Source: Enterobacterales bacterium (GTDB lineage: Bacteria; Pseudomonadota; Gammaproteobacteria; Enterobacterales; Kangiellaceae). From it: 44,382 nucleotides of DNA. The position numbers and the translations under genes are program-made. Under the pieces are notes generated by a model. The model searched no databases, was not told the DNA's origin, and saw only the letters and a list, made by a program, of their open reading frames with translations. Location: NCBI GenBank assembly GCA_030949565.1, contig JAUZSK010000088.1:1-44382 (forward strand). Direction: 5' to 3'. Below, piece by piece: positions 37,349 through 44,382 of the stretch. How positions within the stretch are numbered: the first letter of the stretch is position 1; each line of letters opens with the position of its first letter.

Positions 37349-39090
37349 TATTGATCCACTCCTTTTGCTAGCCACATATCATCCACCGCGCAGGAACGCT
37401 TTTGCATCGGATACACATGCTCGTGTTGTTCAACCATAATATTAACCAGTACCAATCGATCTTTTAAGGCAAATGCGGCTTCTAGTCCGGATTCGAGATC
37501 TTTTGGATCATCAATGGTCATGCCGACATGACCGTAGGCTTCCGCTAGTTTGACAAAATCGGGTAGCGAATCAAAGTAAACGCTGGCATGTCGTCCTTGA
37601 TAATTGATATCTTGGATCTGTTTAACCATCCCGAGGTTACCATTATTGAGTAGGATAATTTTTACCGGTAAATCATACTGTAGGCAGGTGGAAAGCTCTT
37701 GAATATTCATTTGGATCGAACCATCACCGGTCACACAAGCCACCGTTGCACCGGGGTGCGCAAATAATACGCCCATCGCCGCTGGCAAACCAAATCCCAT
37801 GGTGCCAAGACCACCGGAATTGATCCACTGCTTGGGTCGTTTAAAAGGGTAGTGAAGCGCGGCAAACATCTGGTGTTGGCCGACATCAGAAGTAATAAAA
37901 GCATCGCCTTGAGTAACCTTGTGCAAGGCACGGATTGCCTGTTGTGACTTTATGGTTTTATCGTTTGTAGTAAAGTCTAAACAGCGCCTTTGTCGCCAGC
38001 CTTCAATCTGTTGCCACCAGTCTTCGATCGCCGCTTGATCTTGCTGGCTAGAATCTTTATCCATCGCATCCAAAATCTGTTGAATAACCACTTCAATCGA
38101 ACCCACCACTGGAATGTGAGCGTGAATATTTTTAGAAATGGATGTCGGATCGATATCCACATGAATAATGGTGGCATCGGGGCAGAATTTATCGCAATGA
38201 TTGGTTACGCGATCATCAAATCTCGCACCTAATGCGATAATAACATCGGCATGCGCCATGGTTTTATTGGCTTCATAGGTGCCGTGCATACCGAGCATAC
38301 CGACAAAATGGCGATCATTGCCATCAATGCAGCCTAAAGCCATTAGCGTATTGGTGATTGGCGCATTCAGTTTTTCGGTTAATTGCAACAATAAATCCGA
38401 TGCATTGGCAATAACAACACCGCCTCCAGCATAGATAATCGGTCGTTTAGCCTGTAACAGCGTTTTAGCAACTTTCTTAATCTGTTTTGGATGCCCTTTG
38501 GTGGTGGGATTATAAGATCGCATGTTAATTTCAGTAATCATCTTATAGGGTGTTTTAGAGATTGCTGCCAGTTTATCCTTGGGTAAATCCACCACCACAG
38601 GGCCAGGGCGACCGGTCTTAGCCAAGTGGAAGGCTTTGGCAATCATACAAGGGATGTCTTCAGTGGAGCGACAGCTGTAACTATGTTTAACAATAGGCCG
38701 AGAACAACCAAGGATATCGGTTTCCTGAAACGCATCATCACCAATTAAATGAGTCGCTACCTGGCCAGAAAGAACCACCATCGGGATAGAGTCCATATAG
38801 GCGGTGGCGATTCCGGTTACACAATTAGTCGCGCCGGGGCCAGAGGTGACAAGCACCACGCCCACTTGGTCGGTGCAGCGACTATAGGCATCGGCAATAT
38901 GAGTGGCCGCTTGCTCATGGCGTACCAAAATATGTTGCACCTCGTCTTGATTTTCAAGAACATCATAGATATCTAATACCGAACCGCCAGGATAACCAAA
39001 AATGTGCTTAACGCCCAAGTCAACCAGTGACTTCACCAACATTTGCGCGCCTGATAGGTTTTCTGTGGCAGTATTATTTTTCTGTGTCAT
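37348..39090 (-). CDS. ilvI: Acetolactate synthase large (catalytic) subunit
   Basis: The 580-residue enzyme shows [20 protein letters not shown], the thiamine-pyrophosphate catalytic Glu region [16 protein letters not shown], and the TPP/Mg motif [20 protein letters not shown]. It catalyses condensation of pyruvate with pyruvate or 2-ketobutyrate, the first common step to valine, leucine and isoleucine. GGAG precedes the ATG. The upstream leader carries a transcription attenuator. Confidence 0.96.
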   Translation of the reverse strand: MTQKNNTATENLSGAQMLVKSLVDLGVKHIFGYPGGSVLDIYDVLENQDEVQHILVRHEQAATHIADAYSRCTDQVGVVLVTSGPGATNCVTGIATAYMDSIPMVVLSGQVATHLIGDDAFQETDILGCSRPIVKHSYSCRSTEDIPCMIAKAFHLAKTGRPGPVVVDLPKDKLAAISKTPYKMITEINMRSYNPTTKGHPKQIKKVAKTLLQAKRPIIYAGGGVVIANASDLLLQLTEKLNAPITNTLMALGCIDGNDRHFVGMLGMHGTYEANKTMAHADVIIALGARFDDRVTNHCDKFCPDATIIHVDIDPTSISKNIHAHIPVVGSIEVVIQQILDAMDKDSSQQDQAAIEDWWQQIEGWRQRRCLDFTTNDKTIKSQQAIRALHKVTQGDAFITSDVGQHQMFAALHYPFKRPKQWINSGGLGTMGFGLPAAMGVLFAHPGATVACVTGDGSIQMNIQELSTCLQYDLPVKIILLNNGNLGMVKQIQDINYQGRHASVYFDSLPDFVKLAEAYGHVGMTIDDPKDLESGLEAAFALKDRLVLVNIMVEQHEHVYPMQKRSCAVDDMWLAKGVDQ

Positions 39091-39172
39091 TCAATGACTC
39101 CAAGCTGTATTATTTTTAATGTAACTTTGATTCAAGCTTACTCTTCAATCTTACTATAGCAGTGACTTGCAT

Positions 39173-39208
39173 AAAAAAACCCCCGATTCATGGCAGAAGC
39201 GAGGGTTT
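39173..39208 (-). terminator. Attenuator terminator of ilvIH
   Basis: On the minus strand AAACCCTCG pairs with CGGGGGTTT (one G-U) and TTC with GAA across a mismatch, followed by seven U. The 5' arm AAACCCTCGC can instead pair with GCGAGGTTT in the leader-peptide end, giving an antiterminator. Confidence 0.85.
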
Positions 39209-39225
39209 ATTTTTTTACAGTTTAT

Positions 39226-39306
39226 TTAAACCATAAAAAAACCTCGCGATGGGATCACCACCACGAGTCTGAGTAACGTATTTACTGTTAATTCCCTATG
39301 CAACAT
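39226..39306 (-). CDS. ilvIH leader peptide (branched-chain attenuator)
   Basis: An ATG at 39306 opens 26 codons ending TAA at 39226. The core reads TLLRLVVVIP: five Leu codons in all, five Val codons of which three are consecutive, and one Ile. This is the classic control-codon pattern of ilv operon leaders. CTCGTGG and CCATCGCGAG form a hairpin over the Val codons (1:2), and CGCGAGGTTT also pairs with the terminator's 5' arm (2:3). Ribosome stalling under Val/Leu/Ile shortage would favour antitermination. The ribosome site (GGATTGCAAAG) is weak. The rest of 39309-39480 holds a CCACAG/CTGTGG inverted repeat and no confident promoter. Confidence 0.85.
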   Translation of the reverse strand: MLHRELTVNTLLRLVVVIPSRGFFMV

Positions 39307-39492
39307 CTTTGCAATCCAGTTAAGTTTTATTTATGGATTTCTCCATCGGCATAGCCACAGCGGCAGATCAAGCAACTGTGGGATTATTATGAACCTCATT
39401 TTTGCATTGGGTCTACTAACTTAATGCTATAAGAGCCCAATCGCTAATATCCATGTAAAAAATTAACAAAAAGCGCGGGATATGGCGTTTTT

Positions 39493-40257
39493 ATGCATTT
39501 TCTTCGACCTTTGATAGGGTTTTTTGGGGCGTTTTCGACTAAAATAAGGAATATGCTGTCAATTCGTCCCATCATTATTCCTATTGTTATAACCATTGCT
39601 TTGGTTGAATTTCTGATTATGACAATATTTTACCTTTTTCCGTTTTTTAGCCCGGCAGCCGAAGTGTTCATTGACGTGCTTTTGCTATCCAGTTTGTCGG
39701 CACCGATTATTTACGCATGGATCATTAAGCCCTACGTTGTGGCGCAGCAAGAGGCAACAGAAACTATCAGTCATTTGGCAGCACATGATCCGCTCACTGA
39801 TCTAGCTAATCGGCGACTTTTATATGAGTCGCTCGAAAAACTTTTATCCAGCCTCGCTCGCCATAAAATGTATGCCGCGATTTTATATATCGATCTGAAT
39901 AAATTTAAAATTATCAACGATCAAGATGGTCACGATGTGGGTGACGTGATCTTGCAGCAAACTGCAGAACGTTTAAGCCATGTTGTGAGACAAGAAGATC
40001 TGGCCAGTCGTATTGGTGGAGATGAGTTTGTATTATTATTGACTCAGCTAGGTAAAAATAAAAATAAAGCCATCTCTGATACGGTGGCGATAGCCGACAA
40101 GGTGAAGTCGAGCATCAAGCAACCGATTGAAATCAACAACAAAAGCTATTCAATATCGGCAAGTATTGGTGTAAGAATTTTAACTCCAGAAGATAAAGAG
40201 GTCGATCAGGTGTTAAAAGAAGCTGATGAAGCCATGTATAGCTCCAAAAAGGTTTAA
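39493..40257 (+). CDS. GGDEF-domain diguanylate cyclase
   Basis: The 254-residue protein has two hydrophobic segments at about residues 23-45 and 55-75, then a GGDEF domain. HDPLTDLANRR is the start motif, the active site is SRIGGDEFV, and RQED five residues before it is an intact inhibitory (RxxD) site. It should make cyclic di-GMP with product inhibition. It has no extracytoplasmic sensor beyond the short membrane part. It is divergent from ilvIH and shares its 400-bp upstream region. Confidence 0.92.
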   Translation: MHFLRPLIGFFGAFSTKIRNMLSIRPIIIPIVITIALVEFLIMTIFYLFPFFSPAAEVFIDVLLLSSLSAPIIYAWIIKPYVVAQQEATETISHLAAHDPLTDLANRRLLYESLEKLLSSLARHKMYAAILYIDLNKFKIINDQDGHDVGDVILQQTAERLSHVVRQEDLASRIGGDEFVLLLTQLGKNKNKAISDTVAIADKVKSSIKQPIEINNKSYSISASIGVRILTPEDKEVDQVLKEADEAMYSSKKV

Positions 40258-40295
40258 TTTTAAGCTTTTTTCGCATGTTTTAAGCTTAAAAAAAT

Positions 40296-40317
40296 AAAAC
40301 GAACGTTCGTTCGTTTT
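40296..40317 (+). terminator. Hairpin after the GGDEF gene (terminator or operator)
   Basis: AAAACGAAC and GTTCGTTTT form a perfect 9-bp stem around GTTC, followed by a short T run. The same palindrome ACGAACGTTCGT resembles TetR-family operators, so either role is possible. Confidence 0.55.
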
Positions 40318-40404
40318 TAAATTCATATCTCTTTGATTTTTAAAACTAAATAGCATCTAGTAATGATGTTAGTAAGGCTTCACTTCTCATTTTGAATGTG
40401 ATCG

Positions 40405-41220
40405 GTTTTTAAGATCTCAAGGGTAACGGAAATGCCGGGTGTTTTGTTTATGCCACCCTCACCCTATCCCTCTCCCCTCGAGGGAGAGGGGATTAAATTC
40501 CAGCGATAAGGTGGAGGGGGTTAAAGTCTCTTTTCCCTCAGGGATCCCTAAATGGACTTAGGTTACTAGGTTAATGCAGCAATTACCCAGAAGGTTAGGA
40601 TGAGGGTGGTTTTTAAGATCTCAAGGGTAAAGGAAATGCTGTGTGTTTTGTTTATGCCACCCTCACCCTATCCCTCTCCCCTCGAGGGAGAGGGGATTAA
40701 ATTCCAGCGATGGTGGAGGGCTTAAGTCCCTTTTCCCTCAGGGAACCCTAAATGGACTTAGGTTACCAGGTTAATGCAGCAATTACCCAGAAGGTTAGGA
40801 TGAGGGTGGTTTTTAAGATCTCAAGGGTAAAGGAAATGCTGTGTGTTTTGTTTATGCCACCCTCACCCTATCCCTCTCCCCTCGAGGGAGGGGGGATTAA
40901 ATTCCAGCGATGGTGGAGGGGGTTAAAGTCTCTTTTCCCTCAGGGATCCCTAAATGGACTTAGGTTACCAGGTTAATGCAGGAGCTATTACCCAGAAGGT
41001 TAGGATGAGGGTGGTTTTTAAGATCTCAAGGGTAACGGAAATGCTGGGTGTTTTGTTTATGCCACCCTTTCCCTATCCCTCTCCCCTCGAGGGAGGGGGG
41101 ATTAAATTCCAGCGATAAGGTGGAGGGGGTTAAAGTCCCTTTTCCCTCAGGGAACCCTAAATGGACTTAGGTTACCAGGTTAATGCAGCAATTACCCCGA
41201 AGGTTAGCAAAAGGGTGGTT
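40405..41220. repeat. Four tandem ~204-bp structured repeats
   Basis: The motif AAGATCTCAAGGGTAA recurs at 40411, 40615, 40815 and 41020, so the unit is 200-205 bp and four nearly identical copies fill the gap between the GGDEF gene and fadA. Each unit holds the 9-bp-arm hairpin CCCTCTCCC-CTCGA-GGGAGAGGG and the text CCTCAGGGA. The last unit has more changes (AAAAGGGTGG). Reading frames inside are repeat artefacts. The CCCTCACCC/GGGAGAGGG core is common in proteobacterial intergenic repeats. Confidence 0.85.
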
Positions 41221-41250
41221 TGTCAGCGCCACCTTCGAAGCCGCATCTTA

Positions 41251-42429
<1,179 letters not shown>

Positions 42430-42433
42430 CTAA

Positions 42434-44382
42434 TTAAGCGCTATAAAAGCATTGGTTGTTGTTGGCTAGTTTTTTAAGGCTAGCAGGCACTTCATAACAG
42501 GCGCCTAGCGACTGGTATTTTTGTGCCATTGCAACAATATTCTGTAGACCGATTTCATCGGCATATTTTAATGCACCACCTCTAAAAGGAGGGAAACCAA
42601 TACCAAATAGTAATGCCATATCGGCTTCTTCTGCGGTGGCGACAATGCCTTCATCCAGACAGCGTGCTACTTCAAAAATAAGCGGCAACATCATGCGCTC
42701 AATAATTTCTTGTTTTTCATAATCTTTACTGGGCTTGCCGATGGTATCAAAAATGGTTTCCACAAAATCCTTTTTCGGACGCCCTTTTTTATCCAAACTA
42801 TAAACATAAAAACCACTGCCTGTTTTTTGTCCCAGTTGTTTTTGTTCATACAGCTTACCCAGCGAGTCACCCTCTATTTTCGACATTCGCTCGGGGAATC
42901 CTTGTGCCAACACATCCGCGCAATGGTAGGCGGTATCAATACCCACCACATCTAGCAAATAAGCTGGACCCATCGGCCAACCGAATTTAGTCATGACCTT
43001 ATCAATCTGTCTAAAGTCCGCGCCCTCGGCCATCATTAAACTAAAGCCTCGGAAATAAGGGAACAATACACGATTCACATAAAAACCTGGGCAGTCTTCA
43101 ACAACCACTGCCGATTTACCCATGGCGCTGGCATAAGCAACGGTGGCTGCAATGGTTTCATCGGACGATTTGGCACCTCGGATAACTTCCACTAAAGGCA
43201 TCTTATGTACTGGATTAAAAAAGTGCATACCACAGAAGTTTTCGGGGCGTTTTAGGTTTTTGGCAAGTAGGTCAATCGAAATGGTTGAGGTGTTGGAGGT
43301 TAAAATAGTATCTTCGGCAATATTATCTTCAATTTCTTGCAGTACGATATCCTTCACCTTGGGATTTTCAATCACCGCTTCAACCACCAGATCAGCATTT
43401 TTAATCGAGGTGTAATCCAAAGTTGGCGTAATAGTGGCAACCACCTGTGCCATCTTATCCGCTTTAAGCTTGCCGAGCTTAACCCCTTTGCTTAAAATTT
43501 TAATCGCTTCGCCCATACCCAAATCCAGTGCGGCTTGATTGATATCTTTCATTACCACCGGAATTCCTTTACTGGCTGACTGATAGGCGATGCCACCACC
43601 CATAATGCCTGCGCCAATTACTGCCGCTTGTTTTACCTGTTTAGTGGCCGTTTTAGCGGCAACCTTGGCTTTACCTTTGAGTAGTTGGTCACTCAGGAAA
43701 ATCTGTACCATGGCGCGTGCTTGAGAGGTTTGGCAGACATTAACAAAACCTTCATGCTCAATTTTTAAAGCTTCATCACGGCCTAAGTTAGCACTTTTTT
43801 CAATCACCGCAATGGCTTCCATCGGCGCTGGATAATGCGGCATGGCTTTCGCGCCAACCACACCTTTGGCCACATTAAAAGCCATGGTTTGTTCAATCTT
43901 ATTTATTCAGTCTGATCGGACTTTTTGTTTGACCTGACGACGGTTTTCCAATCCAGTTTGCCATCAGCGGCGTCATTAATCATTTGTAACGCCACCGCTT
44001 TCAGCTGATCCGCCTCAACCACCGCGTCAATTGCGCCCACTTTAGCGCGCTTCGGGTCGTTGGGCGGTTTAGCTGTAGCGATCCATTCAATTGCGTTATC
44101 CACGCCAATTAAACGCGGTAAACGCGTGGTTCCGCTAAAACGGAGGATAATGCCACAGCGTGAGTTTCTGGCAAACCGACCTCGAGCCGCGGGCGCGTGG
44201 CGATTCGGAAATCACAAGACAGGAGGAATGGCATTTTCATACCTTGCAAAGGCAAGAAAGCGCTTGCGTTGATACATGCGCTTGTTTTGATTCCATTTTT
44301 TGCTATACACTGCTCATGTTGCTTTCTTGTGATGAATGGTTATTCCTTGCACCTTGCTTGCCCTTACCGCCGCCTTGCCATG
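42434..44382 (-). pseudogene. fadB: Fatty oxidation complex alpha subunit, frameshifted and 5'-truncated
   Basis: From 43885 down to 42434 the 483 residues give the 3-hydroxyacyl-CoA dehydrogenase half: [20 protein letters not shown] (NAD site) and [20 protein letters not shown] (catalytic His), then the C-terminal domain. Upstream, VDNAIEWIATAKPPNDPKRA from 44103 belongs to the enoyl-CoA hydratase half. The two are split by a one-base loss at 43905 (GAA[A]TAAAT gives [10 protein letters not shown]). From 44104 to the window end only fragments such as CDFRIA, GLPET and TTRLPRLIG are readable amid many indels, so the sequence is poor here. The protein should be ~715 residues in the organism. 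Confidence 0.9.

Noticed and set aside
40752..40976. Reading frame inside the tandem repeats
   Set aside because: It is repeat sequence (hairpin arms and poly-purine tracts), and its ends follow the repeat period.
40405..41220. CRISPR-like array
   Set aside because: The units are ~204 bp long and identical throughout; there are no short repeats with unique spacers and no cas genes.

Overview
The window looks like chromosomal DNA of a low-to-moderate-GC marine-type gammaproteobacterium. The evidence is the IlvIH acetolactate synthase, the FadAB beta-oxidation complex, a TRAP transporter operon, an MMPL-type RND exporter and a MoxR/CoxE pair, together with a heavy load of toxin-antitoxin modules and insertion sequences. 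A genus cannot be fixed from sequence reading alone.

Layout from left to right. Bases 1-2583 (minus) carry a secreted M6 (immune inhibitor A-like) metalloprotease preceded by a small lipoprotein. Three 17-bp NtrC-type palindromes spaced exactly 41 bp apart lie upstream. Bases 2856-4767 (minus) hold an ABC-2 exporter, and 4973-7335 (plus) an MMPL/RND exporter. Bases 7342-12243 are accessory DNA: an AbiEi/AbiEii type IV toxin-antitoxin operon bracketed by a 19-bp direct repeat, then an ISAs1-family element and a second IS. Next come a POT/PTR2 peptide transporter, a ~150-bp inverted-repeat-bounded repeat (copy A), a MoxR ATPase plus CoxE-like VWA pair, an RHH/RelE-type TA pair, an IS1634-family element, a class I glutamine amidotransferase, and a BlaI/BlaR1-like regulator pair with a visible promoter and operator.

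Bases 22733-30022 (minus) form a probable catabolic operon. It has a Tat-exported TRAP binding protein, two TRAP membrane subunits, a PuuA-like glutamine synthetase, an aldehyde dehydrogenase and an iron-type alcohol dehydrogenase. A second copy of the 150-bp repeat sits in this operon. Bases 30151-36798 hold three more TA modules (TacAT, VapBC, AbrB/Doc), each with a readable promoter, plus an S33 peptidase, a small cytochrome c, glyoxalase II, DoxX and an orphan immunity-like protein. Bases 36851-39306 are ilvIH with a complete transcription attenuator: a leader peptide rich in Leu/Val/Ile codons, competing hairpins and a terminator. A GGDEF protein, a four-copy tandem array of ~204-bp structured repeats, and fadA/fadB close the window.

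A general caution applies. At least ten genes are broken by one-base indels, and most of these lie in homopolymer runs where adding or removing one base restores a full-length family member. This looks more like uncorrected sequencing error than real gene decay. The last ~280 bp are especially degraded, as at a contig end. Genes marked 'pseudogene' below are frameshifted as given and may be intact in the organism.
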